Numbered from the stretch's first letter, positions 18,059-27,729 are shown. The stretch is DNA of 64,000 nucleotides from Marinospirillum minutulum DSM 6287 (GCF_000422325.1 NZ_AULO01000010.1:124001-188000); one strand, 5' to 3'. A program made the numbers and translations. The notes: generated by a model from the sequence alone, not told the origin.

Positions 18059-20359
18059 ATGTCCATTAAATCTTTTTTTTCAAAAAATAAGTTGGTTATT
18101 TATTCAGTCTTTACTGTCCTCGCCTTTTTTATTTTAATAGCACAAGCAATAGGCCAAGGTTACGCATCTCAATTACCAGAAAGTTTTTTTGATGAGTATG
18201 GCTCACCCATGCTGATTATCGACCCTAAAACTGGTGCTATACGCGATGCTAATAAAGCTGCTGCTAAATTTTATGGCTACACTATTGAGCAGTTAAAGCA
18301 GCTTAATATTCAAAAAATTAACGCGCTAGACTCTGAAGATGTAAAGCTTGAGCGAGAACTCGCTGAACAAGAAAACCGCAACTACTTTGTTTTTCCTCAC
18401 CGTTTAGCTTCAGGTGAAGTACGCACTGTTGAAGTTTATTCCTGGCCCTTAAAAACGGATAAAGGTGAAAGGCTACTCTTTTCCGTTATCTTAGATATTA
18501 CTGGCAAAAAAATAGCTGAAGCCAGTGTTTTAGAGTACAAAGACCGCTTAGAATCTCTAGCCGAATCACGTTACCAGCAGCTAGTCACTACCCAAGGGCG
18601 CATTAACCAAATCCGCTGGATCACTACCTTTGTTCTATTGGTGATTATTGCTTTCCTTGTATGGAATATTTTTAACCGACGCAAAGCAGAACATAAGCTG
18701 CGTGAAAAAACGACCATGCTTGAAGGCTTGCTTAACTCCATTCCTGAAATGATCTTTTTTAAAAACAAAGAAGGTCAGTACCTAGGTTGTAATAGTGAGT
18801 TTGCTAATTTTGTAAATCACACCCCAGCTTCTGTCTTAGGCAAAACAGACTTTAATTTTTTTGCAGAAGCTTTAGCAAACAAATACCGCAAAGCAGATCA
18901 GCAAGTAGTAGAAACTCGTGATCAGGTTCGCCTAGAAGAGTGGACACGTTTCCCCGATGGCTCAGACCGCCTACTCGATAAAATTAAAGCGCCCCTGTTA
19001 GATGCAAACAATCAGTTTATTGGCGTGTTAGGGATAAGCCGCGATATTACTGAGCATTACCAACATAAGCAGCGGATAGAGTTTTTAGCCTACTACGACC
19101 CTTTAACCAACCTGCCTAACCGTTATTTGTTTCAAGAGAAACTGCTTGCTAGCGCCAAACAGCTGAAAGCAGGCAAAGCACTCATGGTGCTAGCAATTAT
19201 TGACCTAGACCACTTCAAAAACATTAATGATGCGCTAGGACACACCAAAGGCGATGAATTACTCATTGCTATTTCAAAACGCCTTAATGGTTTACTTCAG
19301 CCTAAAGAAACCCTAGCTCGCTTTGGCGGTGATGAGTTTGTTTTATTGTTAATTCAAGAAGACTCAGACCTAAAACTTGCTGAACAAAAATTAGAAGAGC
19401 GCCTAGAAGTTTTTCAAAGCAGTCTCACCCACCCCCTTCGCCTTGGTGAAAATGAATACCTACTTGGCTGCAGTTTGGGTGCTTCTTTTAATTCAGACTT
19501 TACTCGATCTTTTACAGACTTACTTAAAGAAGCAGATATTGCGCTTTATGCCGCTAAAGAAGCAGGGCGTGGAACTTGGCGACGCTTTAAAGCAAGCATG
19601 CAAACTCAGGTTGAGAACCGTTTTGAACTAGAGGGTGAGCTAAGAAAAGGCCTAGAAAGCCAACAGTTACGCCTTTATTTACAACCTAAAACCAAGCTAA
19701 ATGGCGTTGTTTACGGCACTGAGTCTTTAGTACGTTGGGAACATCCTGAAAAAGGCTTAATTCCACCCGACCAATTTATTCCTTTAGCCGAAGATACCGG
19801 CATGATTATTCCCTTGGGTGAATGGGTTTTGAAAGAAACTCTATTGCTCATGAAAGCTAACCCTAGCTTAACCTTTGCTGTAAATATCAGCCCTCGTCAG
19901 TTCCGTAACTGTGATTTTGTTGAGCGGGTTCAGCAACTAATAGATGAAACCGGCGCTGACCCAAAACGCTTAACCTTAGAAGTAACAGAAGGCTTGCTAA
20001 TTACCGACTTTAACCAGTCATCTAAACGGATGCTGGAATTGCAAAAGCTAGGGATAAGTTTTTCTATTGATGATTTTGGTACAGGTTATTCATCTTTGTC
20101 TTACCTGAAAAAGCTACCTATCAATGAATTAAAAATTGATCGTTCCTTTGTTGATGGACTACCCGATGACTCAAGTGATGCGCTACTTATTGAAACCATG
20201 ATGGCTGTAGCCAAGCATTTAAACCTGCTAGTTGTAGCAGAGGGTGTAGAAACAAAAGAGCAGCAAGCCTACCTTTATTCGGTAGGTTGCAATCATCATC
20301 AGGGTTATTTTTATGGTAAACCTGAACCAGCAAACCAGCTACTGGCTCGGTTAAAATAA
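18059..20359 (+). CDS. membrane PAS-PAS-GGDEF-EAL protein, potentially bifunctional
   Basis: 766 residues: membrane segment 1 at about 11-30, a first PAS domain at about 40-150, a coiled linker, membrane segment 2 at about 186-205, a second PAS domain at about 218-335, GGDEF at about 340-510 and EAL at about 520-765. The cyclase motif is intact (GGDEF, 423-427) but I see no RxxD inhibitory site before it. The EAL signature reads ESL (555-557), keeping the metal-binding glutamate, and NIS, VTEG, DDFGTGYSS, LKID, AEGVE and HQGYF are all present. Synthesis and hydrolysis are both possible. It follows yciH by five bases and converges with uvrD at a three-base gap. Confidence 0.92.
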   Translation: MSIKSFFSKNKLVIYSVFTVLAFFILIAQAIGQGYASQLPESFFDEYGSPMLIIDPKTGAIRDANKAAAKFYGYTIEQLKQLNIQKINALDSEDVKLERELAEQENRNYFVFPHRLASGEVRTVEVYSWPLKTDKGERLLFSVILDITGKKIAEASVLEYKDRLESLAESRYQQLVTTQGRINQIRWITTFVLLVIIAFLVWNIFNRRKAEHKLREKTTMLEGLLNSIPEMIFFKNKEGQYLGCNSEFANFVNHTPASVLGKTDFNFFAEALANKYRKADQQVVETRDQVRLEEWTRFPDGSDRLLDKIKAPLLDANNQFIGVLGISRDITEHYQHKQRIEFLAYYDPLTNLPNRYLFQEKLLASAKQLKAGKALMVLAIIDLDHFKNINDALGHTKGDELLIAISKRLNGLLQPKETLARFGGDEFVLLLIQEDSDLKLAEQKLEERLEVFQSSLTHPLRLGENEYLLGCSLGASFNSDFTRSFTDLLKEADIALYAAKEAGRGTWRRFKASMQTQVENRFELEGELRKGLESQQLRLYLQPKTKLNGVVYGTESLVRWEHPEKGLIPPDQFIPLAEDTGMIIPLGEWVLKETLLLMKANPSLTFAVNISPRQFRNCDFVERVQQLIDETGADPKRLTLEVTEGLLITDFNQSSKRMLELQKLGISFSIDDFGTGYSSLSYLKKLPINELKIDRSFVDGLPDDSSDALLIETMMAVAKHLNLLVVAEGVETKEQQAYLYSVGCNHHQGYFYGKPEPANQLLARLK

Positions 20360-20361
20360 GC

Positions 20362-22623
20362 TTAATCTAAAGGTATTAAAGGGGCAAAACCTAGCACCAG
20401 CCATTTTTCCCCTACCCCTTCAAAGTTGATTAGTAGGCGAGTGCGCTCGCCCTGCCCTTCAGCATGCAAAATAACGCCTATACCAAACTTTTTATGCTCA
20501 ACTCGCTGACCAATTCTTAAATTGGCTGCTTCGGCACTTTCTTTTGCGCCACTTAACGGATTGCCCGCACCAACACCACCCACACGCACTCCAGCTTGCT
20601 TGGGTCGGTCCTTCGCAAAATGCATAGGGCGACTAACAGAAGCGCTTAATCTAACTTCATTAAGTAACTCAGCAGGTAACTCGGTTAAAAACCGTGAAGG
20701 GCGGCAGTATTTTTCTTGTCCAAAGATGCGCCTAGTTTCTGCATGAGTCAGGTAAAGGGTTTTCATAGCACGGGTAATGCCCACATAACAAAGGCGGCGC
20801 TCTTCCTCTAAGCCATCATCTCCTGATTCCATCGCCATAGAATGAGGAAACAAACCTTCTTCCATGCCTGCCAAAAATACCAGTGGGAACTCTAAACCCT
20901 TAGCGGTATGCAGGGTCATTAACTGTGCGGCATCTTCATCTTCTTCTGCTTGTTTATCGCCTGCGTCTAGACTCGCTTCGGTTAAAAACACGGCTAGGGC
21001 TTGGCGTCCTTCAAGATTAATTGCTTCATTAGCTTCATCTTCTAAAGTTAAAATAGGCTCATAATGATGCACAGCACTTATCAGCTCTTTAAGGTTTTCT
21101 ACCCTTGCTAAGCCTTTTTCGCCCTTTTCTTTTCCATGAAAATCTATAAGTTCGCTTAATTCCAAAGTAAGCTCAACGCTTTCACGCAGGCTTAAAGGCA
21201 GCGTTTCTTCATCCATTCGCTCAATCAGTTCAATAAATTTCTGTACTGAGGTAACGGCTCTACCCGTGAGTAATTGCTTAGTCACCATTTCAACTGAGGC
21301 ATCCCATAAACCTAAGCCTTCATCCCTTGCATAGGCTCGAATTTTTTCTAGGCTGGTCGTTCCTATACCTCGCGTGGGGGTATTAATAATGCGCTCAAAG
21401 GCTGCATCATCTTGGCGATTAACCATTAATTTTAGGTAACCCAAAGCATTTTTTATTTCCATGCGCTCATAAAAACGGTGCCCACCATAAACACGGTAAG
21501 GCATGCCTTGACGCAAAAAGGCTTCTTCTAAAGAGCGTGACTGGGCATTGGAGCGATAAAGCACCGCACAATCACTACGCAAACCACCTTCTTTTACATG
21601 CTGGGCAATAATGTCAACAATAAAGCGGGCTTCGTCCTGCTCATTAAACGCTGCATAAACACGAATAGGGTCGCCGGCTTGGTCATCTGTCCAGAGTGCT
21701 TTACCTAAGCGCCCTGTATTGTTTTTTATCAGTGCATTGGCTGCATCTAGAATCGTTGAAGTTGAGCGGTAGTTTTGCTCTAGCTTAAGTAATTGTGAAC
21801 CTGCAAAGTCTTCGGTGAAATTATGAATATTTTCAATTTTAGCGCCGCGCCAACCATAAATAGACTGATCATCATCACCCACAGCCATAATGCACCCATT
21901 AGCGCCTCGTAACAGCTTTAACCAAGCATACTGTAGGCTGTTAGTATCCTGAAACTCATCAACTAAAAGGTTAGAAAAACGCTGCTGGTAGTGTTTTAAC
22001 AAAGCTGGTGTATCTCGCAAAACTTCTAAAGACCTTAAAAGCAGTTCTGCAAAATCAACCAAGCCTTGACGCTGACAAAGGTCTTCATAGGCTTGATAAA
22101 TTTCTTGCAAGCGCCGTTCATACATGCCTAGAGATAGCACATGGGCTGCCCTTCTGCCTTCTTCTTTATGGCCATTAATAAAAGACTGAGCTTGTTTAGC
22201 AGGTGTGCTTTCTGTGTCTATGTTTAGCTCTTTCATTAAGCGTTTAATCAAGCTTAACTGGTCGTCGCTGTCTAATATTTGAAAATGCTGAGGCAATTTA
22301 GCTTCTTGCCAATGAGTGCGTAGCAAGCGATGCGCTAAACCATGAAAAGTACCTACCCACATACTACGCAGGTTCATATTAAGCTCGGTTTCTAGCCTTA
22401 GCCGCATTTCCTTGGCTGCTTTGTTAGTAAATGTAACTGCCAGAATTTCGTGGGGAGACAAGCCTTCTTGCCGAATTAGCCAAGCTATACGCTGTACTAG
22501 GACCCTTGTTTTACCGCTACCAGCACCAGCAAGCACTAACAAGTCTTGCCGTGGTGCAGCAACCACTGCAGCCTGAGCAGGATTAAGGTTTTTTAACAAA
22601 GGGTGAGAAGCAGCAGAGGTCAT
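20362..22623 (-). CDS. uvrD: DNA helicase II
   Basis: A superfamily 1A 3'-5' helicase used in nucleotide excision repair and methyl-directed mismatch repair. The 753 residues, from the ATG at 22623, carry Walker A GAGSGKT (33-39), VDEFQDTN, GDDDQSIYGWRG, the YRST motif, TLHTAKGLEF and CYVGITRA. The C-terminal tail has the Tudor-like RVEHKKFGIG...VILHAEG segment that binds RNA polymerase in E. coli UvrD. A TTG 15 bases upstream is possible but less likely. A similar Rep helicase can be excluded because Rep lacks this tail. Confidence 0.95.
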   Translation of the reverse strand: MTSAASHPLLKNLNPAQAAVVAAPRQDLLVLAGAGSGKTRVLVQRIAWLIRQEGLSPHEILAVTFTNKAAKEMRLRLETELNMNLRSMWVGTFHGLAHRLLRTHWQEAKLPQHFQILDSDDQLSLIKRLMKELNIDTESTPAKQAQSFINGHKEEGRRAAHVLSLGMYERRLQEIYQAYEDLCQRQGLVDFAELLLRSLEVLRDTPALLKHYQQRFSNLLVDEFQDTNSLQYAWLKLLRGANGCIMAVGDDDQSIYGWRGAKIENIHNFTEDFAGSQLLKLEQNYRSTSTILDAANALIKNNTGRLGKALWTDDQAGDPIRVYAAFNEQDEARFIVDIIAQHVKEGGLRSDCAVLYRSNAQSRSLEEAFLRQGMPYRVYGGHRFYERMEIKNALGYLKLMVNRQDDAAFERIINTPTRGIGTTSLEKIRAYARDEGLGLWDASVEMVTKQLLTGRAVTSVQKFIELIERMDEETLPLSLRESVELTLELSELIDFHGKEKGEKGLARVENLKELISAVHHYEPILTLEDEANEAINLEGRQALAVFLTEASLDAGDKQAEEDEDAAQLMTLHTAKGLEFPLVFLAGMEEGLFPHSMAMESGDDGLEEERRLCYVGITRAMKTLYLTHAETRRIFGQEKYCRPSRFLTELPAELLNEVRLSASVSRPMHFAKDRPKQAGVRVGGVGAGNPLSGAKESAEAANLRIGQRVEHKKFGIGVILHAEGQGERTRLLINFEGVGEKWLVLGFAPLIPLD

Positions 22624-22788
22624 GGTAAGCCCAATCAATTTTGATTAAAAAAGCAGCAAGCGAGTCAATTCAAGCCAGCAGATTATACAAAATACTAACA
22701 TACTCTGTATGGCTAACCTCTTGTTACTCTGATATAAAATGTGATGTGCGTTTCTGAATAACAATAATATTGGAAGCCAGAGTACTAA

Positions 22789-25083
22789 ATGGATAAACAT
22801 AATCTTACTAAGCAGCGTGCAAAAAAACGCCTTATATTGCACTACTACTCAGCCACTGCTTTTTTAGCCCTAGTTGCCCTGTGGTTTATTTTTTTCTACA
22901 CCACCAACGCAATTAGTCTTTTACAAGTTGCTTTAATTGCTTTCTTTAGCCTGCCATTAATCGCGGGCAGCTACGTTCTTTATAGCCAACAGAAAAATCT
23001 CCACCAAGAAATTGCTAACCATCAAACAACCCTTAGCGAATTGGCAGATCAACGCCAGAAAATTAGCCAAGCCATGGAAGCTAGCAAGCTAGCACTTTGG
23101 GAGTGGGACTTAGAAACAGATTCTATTTACCATTCACACTTTTTTGATATTTTTGGTTATAAAGAAGATGAAATTCCGCACTTTATGGGGCACTTACAAC
23201 CCCTAGTACACCCAGATGACTACCCTCGCTTAAGGCAAGCGCTGATAGATTCACTTAAAGGCCGCAATGCTCACTTTCAATGCCGCTTTAGAGTAAAGCA
23301 CAAGTCAGGGGAATGGCGCTGGCTAGAAGACCATGGTGAAGTAGTTGAGCGGAATAGCGTAACGGGTACCGCAAAAAAAATGCTAGGTACGCGCCGCGAT
23401 ATAACCGAAGAGCAAGAAAAAGACGACTATTTGCAACTGGCTTGGAAAGCCTTCGAGTCCTCGGGTGAAGCAACCTATATTATTAGTCCTGACAGCAAAA
23501 TAATTTTTGTTAACCAAGCCTTTGTTGATATTACGGGCTACTCACGGCAAGAACTACTAGACAAAGATTTTTGGTCAGTCGACTGTTTTGCTGCTACTCG
23601 CGACTTTTATAAGTCCATCTCTCGTAGCTTAAAAATGGAAGGCCGTTGGGAAGGCGAGCTAGTTCAACAGCGTGCCAATGGTGAAAGCTACCCACAGTGG
23701 TTAAGAGTGGTAAGAGTTCTCAACTCTTCTCAACAAAAACCTTTTACTATTGCTATTTTTTCTGATTTAACACAAAGCAGAGAAGTTGAAGCTAGGCTGA
23801 ACTACCTAGCTGAATATGATGAGTTAACTGGCTTGGCTAATCGTGGGCAGTTTTATGATCGTATGCATCAAAGGCTGGCTCAAGCACGCCTTTATAAAGA
23901 AAAGCTGTCCTTAATTGTTTTTAATATAGACCGCTTTAAAGCCTACAACAACTCTTTGGGGCATCATGCCGGTGACAAGCTACTTAAACTTGCCGCTGAG
24001 CGTATTTCTAATGTACTAACCAGTGCGGTTATTATTTCACGTACAGGTGGTAATGAGTTTGCTGTACTTATTAACGGTGATGAAGATCAAGCCTTGCTGC
24101 TTAGTGAAGAACTACAAGAACAAATGCACCTACCCTTTAATGTCGATCGCCAAGAGTTACGCCTTACATTAAGTGTTGGTATTAGTAGCTATCCAGATCA
24201 TGCTCACGAGTTACAAGTGCTACTTAACCAAGCTGACCAAGCAAGGTTAAGCTGCAAATCTTTAGGTGGTAACCGTATTCAGGTTTACAACGACACCATT
24301 CGTCAGAGTAGCCTTGAGCTGCTGCGCTTAGAGCAAGATCTACGTAAAGTTTTAGAAACCAACGAAATAGAAGTTCACTTTCAACCCAAGCTAGACTTAA
24401 AAACTGGCAAAATCACTGCGGCAGAAGCTTTGGCGCGTTGGCATCACCCAGAACAAGGCTATATTTCACCTGCCGTCTTTATTCCCTTGGCTGAACGCAC
24501 TGGTTTAATTGAAACCTTAGGCATACAAGTGCTTGAGCAGTCCTGCCAACAGGCAGCCCAATGGTACTATCAGGGCATAGAAATTCAGGTTGCAGTGAAT
24601 ATTGCCGCCCAACAACTCGATAGCGGCTCGTTAGTGCAACAGGTAGATGAGTTGCTAAATAAATATGAATTACCTGCCAGCCTGTTAGAGCTAGAGCTAA
24701 CAGAAAGTACCCTTATGGAAGATGCAGAAGCCGCTATTGTTGAAATGCAAAGCCTGCGTAATCGTGGCATTTCTCTTGCCATAGATGACTTTGGTACTGG
24801 CTACTCTTCTCTTAGCTATTTACAACGCTTTCCCTTAGATGTTTTAAAAATTGATCGCAGCTTTTTAATGACAGATCAAGGCAGTAAAAACCAGGGCACG
24901 CTCACTCGTGCCATTATTGCCTTAGGCCATGGTTTAGGTATGCGGGTTGTTGCAGAAGGGGTTGAGGACTCACAACAGCTTGAGGAGTTAAAACAACTAG
25001 GCTGTGATTTTGCACAAGGCTTTATTATTAGTAAGCCTGTTCCAGCAGAAAGTTTTACCCAACTACTAGAACAGCAATATTAA
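22789..25083 (+). CDS. membrane PAS-PAS-GGDEF-EAL protein, probable c-di-GMP phosphodiesterase
   Basis: 764 residues: two adjacent membrane segments near the N-terminus (about 20-38 and 44-64), a short coil, two PAS domains (about 92-210, PAS_3-like with a WRW segment, and about 215-335), GGDEF at about 335-505 and EAL at about 512-760. The cyclase loop is GGNEF (420-424) and has lost the catalytic aspartate. The EAL motif (546-548) and the further LTES, DDFGTGYSS, LKID, AEGVE and AQGF residues are intact, so hydrolysis of c-di-GMP is expected. It converges with hexR at an eight-base gap. Confidence 0.91.
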   Translation: MDKHNLTKQRAKKRLILHYYSATAFLALVALWFIFFYTTNAISLLQVALIAFFSLPLIAGSYVLYSQQKNLHQEIANHQTTLSELADQRQKISQAMEASKLALWEWDLETDSIYHSHFFDIFGYKEDEIPHFMGHLQPLVHPDDYPRLRQALIDSLKGRNAHFQCRFRVKHKSGEWRWLEDHGEVVERNSVTGTAKKMLGTRRDITEEQEKDDYLQLAWKAFESSGEATYIISPDSKIIFVNQAFVDITGYSRQELLDKDFWSVDCFAATRDFYKSISRSLKMEGRWEGELVQQRANGESYPQWLRVVRVLNSSQQKPFTIAIFSDLTQSREVEARLNYLAEYDELTGLANRGQFYDRMHQRLAQARLYKEKLSLIVFNIDRFKAYNNSLGHHAGDKLLKLAAERISNVLTSAVIISRTGGNEFAVLINGDEDQALLLSEELQEQMHLPFNVDRQELRLTLSVGISSYPDHAHELQVLLNQADQARLSCKSLGGNRIQVYNDTIRQSSLELLRLEQDLRKVLETNEIEVHFQPKLDLKTGKITAAEALARWHHPEQGYISPAVFIPLAERTGLIETLGIQVLEQSCQQAAQWYYQGIEIQVAVNIAAQQLDSGSLVQQVDELLNKYELPASLLELELTESTLMEDAEAAIVEMQSLRNRGISLAIDDFGTGYSSLSYLQRFPLDVLKIDRSFLMTDQGSKNQGTLTRAIIALGHGLGMRVVAEGVEDSQQLEELKQLGCDFAQGFIISKPVPAESFTQLLEQQY

Positions 25084-25091
25084 GCCAGTGT

Positions 25092-25946
25092 TTAACGCAA
25101 CCTGTCTGGCAGTCGCAAACCTTGCAAACTACGTTTAACCACCTGCAAGTGTTCTATTAGCTTTGGACCCCGCATTTTTGCCACACCAACCGCCAAAACA
25201 TCAATAACTACTAGGTGCGCTATACGCGAGCTCATGGGTGTATAAATTTCTGTATCTTCTGGCACGTCCATAAATAAAGGCAAGGTCACCATATCTGCTA
25301 AGGGCGAACCAGAAGGGCATAAACCTATAACATTTGCCCCAACTTCTTTTGCTAGCTGCACACTTTGCATTAAAGACTTAGTACGCCCAGTTTGTGAAAT
25401 AGCAACAACCACATCACCTGGTTTTAAGGTAACGGCTGACATATTTTGCATGTGAGGGTCGGAGTAGGCAGCGGTCGACATTTGTAGGCGAAAAAACTTG
25501 TGCTGTGCATCGACTGCAACCGCACCCGAAGCACCAAAACCATAAAACTCGACTCGATTTGCATTGGTAAGCAAATGAATCGCTTCTTGCAGCTTGGGTG
25601 TTTCTAATTTATCTCTAACCTGTAACAATCCACCAATTGTTGAATCAAAAATACTCCGTGAAAACTCTGCAACGGTATCGCCATCGTTCATAGAGAACTG
25701 AGCAAAGCTGATATCCGTTGCCAATACTTGTGCCAAACGTAGCTTAAAGTCTTGAAAACCATCGCAACCCAGCGCACGACAAAAGCGTACAACGGTTGGC
25801 TCGCTAACATGAGCTTCAGTGGCTAGATCGACTATACGCATGTGAATCACTTCGTTAGGATTCTTCAGTACATAGTTTCCTACCTTCTGCTCTGAGCGGC
25901 GAAAGGTGTCCATCGTATTACGTAGGTGTTCCAGAATATTAATCAC
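25092..25946 (-). CDS. hexR: HexR, RpiR-family sugar-phosphate-responsive regulator
   Basis: 284 residues, starting with GTG. An N-terminal HTH_6 domain (about 1-77, with VSEPTVVRFCRALGCDGFQD) is followed by a SIS sugar-phosphate-binding domain (about 120-260, with FGASGAVAVDA and SQTGRTKS). The extended N-terminal signature matches HexR of Pseudomonas and Shewanella. There it senses 2-keto-3-deoxy-6-phosphogluconate and controls Entner-Doudoroff, glycolytic and gluconeogenic genes. Local candidate targets are tkt, epd-pgk-fba and its own promoter. I did not find a complete copy of the published palindrome at these promoters. Confidence 0.92.
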   Translation of the reverse strand: MINILEHLRNTMDTFRRSEQKVGNYVLKNPNEVIHMRIVDLATEAHVSEPTVVRFCRALGCDGFQDFKLRLAQVLATDISFAQFSMNDGDTVAEFSRSIFDSTIGGLLQVRDKLETPKLQEAIHLLTNANRVEFYGFGASGAVAVDAQHKFFRLQMSTAAYSDPHMQNMSAVTLKPGDVVVAISQTGRTKSLMQSVQLAKEVGANVIGLCPSGSPLADMVTLPLFMDVPEDTEIYTPMSSRIAHLVVIDVLAVGVAKMRGPKLIEHLQVVKRSLQGLRLPDRLR

Positions 25947-26036
25947 GTTCAGTCAATTCTTATAAAAGGTACATTTATCCGTTCTACCCATGTCAGACCT
26001 TAGGTATGAACCTAATTTATATTTTCTAGTCGAACA

Positions 26037-26086
26037 TTGCAGTCAATTTTGCAGCATTAGCATAAAAAATGCAGCCTATTCTGCAT
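26037..26086. promoter_or_regulatory. cluster of four TGCAG hexamers in the hexR-dsbB promoter region
   Basis: TTGCAG occurs at 26037-26042 and again at 26049-26054, 12 bases apart. ATGCAG (26069-26074) and its inverted partner CTGCAT (26081-26086) form a perfect 6-bp inverted repeat with a 6-base spacer, at the same 12-base period. The cluster lies upstream of both divergent genes, about 90 bases from hexR and 50 from dsbB. It could be an operator for HexR autoregulation or another factor, although it differs from the published HexR consensus. Confidence 0.4.
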
Positions 26087-26138
26087 AATATCTATTAATC
26101 AGCGTTAAACCCCAGCTAACTTGAAGAAGGGAACCCTT

Positions 26139-26648
26139 TTGAACAAACTTTTTAGCCTTAAGTTACTAAAACAGCAGGGCATCTTACTCACCTTAATAGG
26201 CTCGGCTTTAATTCTAGTTTTGGCTGTTGCTTATGAAAAAATTACCGGTCTTTTACCCTGCCCACTTTGTTGGTTGCAACGCGGTATTTTTGTTGGTTTC
26301 TTTTTACTTAGCCTAGTGGCATTTTTACTAAAGCGTATAACGCTTATGCGTTGGTTGCTTATTGCTGCTTTTACCTTGGTTACTGCAACGGGCATAGGGA
26401 TAGCTTTACGCCACCTATATATTAAGTTAAATCCACTAAGTGTGGGTTGCGGCTTAGATGTAGAAACACTACTTGATTTTTTTCCAGTACAAGAAGCCTT
26501 AACACAAATGCTGGTGGGTTCTTCAGATTGTGCTCAAGCTGCCAACTTATTTGGCTTGCCTCTGCCTGTGTGGAGTTTAGCAGGTTACCTTCTTCTAGGT
26601 GGTTTGGCAGTTTACAGTCTAATTAAGCCAACTAAGTCTTCTGCATAA
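26139..26648 (+). CDS. dsbB: disulfide bond formation protein DsbB
   Basis: An inner-membrane quinone-dependent oxidase that reoxidises DsbA. From the TTG at 26139 (AGGGA six bases upstream) the protein has 169 residues, four membrane segments and both redox pairs: C41/C44 in CPLC, and C104 with C131. These numbers agree almost exactly with E. coli DsbB (41, 44, 104, 130), which supports this start over the TTG at 26121. R48, next to the first pair, matches the quinone-contact arginine. It is divergent from hexR, and its partner dsbA is about 12 kb away. Confidence 0.94.
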   Translation: MNKLFSLKLLKQQGILLTLIGSALILVLAVAYEKITGLLPCPLCWLQRGIFVGFFLLSLVAFLLKRITLMRWLLIAAFTLVTATGIGIALRHLYIKLNPLSVGCGLDVETLLDFFPVQEALTQMLVGSSDCAQAANLFGLPLPVWSLAGYLLLGGLAVYSLIKPTKSSA

Positions 26649-26658
26649 AATAAAAAAA

Positions 26659-26693
26659 TAGCCCCTAAGTGGTTAACCTTTACTTGGGGGCTA
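26659..26693 (-). terminator. Rho-independent terminator after tsdA
   Basis: TAGCCCCTAAGT pairs with ACTTGGGGGCTA over 12 positions with one G-U pair. On the minus strand it is followed by TATTTTTTTATTTT, so it ends the tsdBA transcript. It also sits 11 bases beyond the dsbB stop and could terminate that gene too. Confidence 0.85.
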
Positions 26694-26725
26694 ATCAAGC
26701 TTCTCTAACTTTTACTTAGTGGTGG

Positions 26726-27718
26726 TTATTTAAAAGTTCTTGGGCGTAGGTTATCTGGCTTAACAAAATCTTTTTCACCAAAGTTTTCATGGTCACCTAA
26801 CAAGCGACCTTGCTTTTCTAAACCATAGTTAGTGTGCTTATGAAAGGTATCTAGGTACTTGGCACGGGTATCTTTTACATCACCCGTGAAGCGTGGTTCT
26901 TGCGGACGTTCTTGGCTATCAATGTATTCGGCAATATCCCAAGACTCCTGCACACTCATGGTCATTGGCTGACCTAAGGGCATATTACTACGAATAAACC
27001 CAGCAAGCGTATGCATACGTGAAATACCCGCACCCCAGTTGTAAGATAAATCACCCCAAACTGCTGGGAAGTGGGGTGTGCCATCCACTCGCATACCGCT
27101 GCCATCATCTGAGTGACAAATAGCACAGTTTTCTGTGTATAGCTTCTTACCACGATCATAAGAAGGTGTACTAGGTGCTTTTTCTATTGGATAACCAGCA
27201 CCATAGAAATTCTTTCTTTCAAAGATAGGCAAACCCTTAGCTAGCCACTGGTGATATGAAGTTAAAGCAATCATATCGTCACTGCCGTAAGCGGGTGGTT
27301 TACCATTCATAGAGAAAGCAAAACAGCCAGCTATGCGTTCTTCTAGGTTGTTAACATGCTGGTTTTTACCACGAAAGTTAGGCATGGCTATAGCCGCACG
27401 CCAAACTGGTGCAGCAAAAGGTAAACGACCTTCACCCATGTGACAGCTTTTGCAGTTCATATCATTAAAGACATTTTCACCACGTAGCTGCTGGGTATTC
27501 ATAAATAAATCATAGCCACGGCGAATGGTTCGCTTTAACTCAGGATGCAAGTTAGAAGCTTCTAAATCATCCATTGTTGGTGGCACATGAACAACCTGAC
27601 CTTCTTTAGGCTCGGGCATATTAATTGGGAAACGTAGCTCCTGCTTAGCTAGTGCACTAGTGCTAAGGCTCATAGCTAAAACTAGACCAGCTAACAGAGC
27701 AATACTTTTAATTTTCAT
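26726..27718 (-). CDS. tsdA: thiosulfate dehydrogenase (tetrathionate-forming), dihaem cytochrome TsdA
   Basis: A periplasmic enzyme joining two thiosulfates into tetrathionate; some homologues run the reverse reaction as tetrathionate reductases. The start at 27718 follows AAGGAG and gives a signal peptide ending near SALA (24). Two c-type haem sites are present: C89-C92-H93 and C198-C201-H202. The family-defining cysteine axial ligand appears as C132 in AGCFAFSMNGK, the feature separating TsdA from ordinary class I cytochromes. TsdB lies 11 bases upstream in the same transcript, and a TtrS-like kinase and regulator precede both. The physiological direction cannot be read from sequence. Confidence 0.9.
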   Translation of the reverse strand: MKIKSIALLAGLVLAMSLSTSALAKQELRFPINMPEPKEGQVVHVPPTMDDLEASNLHPELKRTIRRGYDLFMNTQQLRGENVFNDMNCKSCHMGEGRLPFAAPVWRAAIAMPNFRGKNQHVNNLEERIAGCFAFSMNGKPPAYGSDDMIALTSYHQWLAKGLPIFERKNFYGAGYPIEKAPSTPSYDRGKKLYTENCAICHSDDGSGMRVDGTPHFPAVWGDLSYNWGAGISRMHTLAGFIRSNMPLGQPMTMSVQESWDIAEYIDSQERPQEPRFTGDVKDTRAKYLDTFHKHTNYGLEKQGRLLGDHENFGEKDFVKPDNLRPRTFK

Positions 27719-27729
27719 GATAATGCTCC

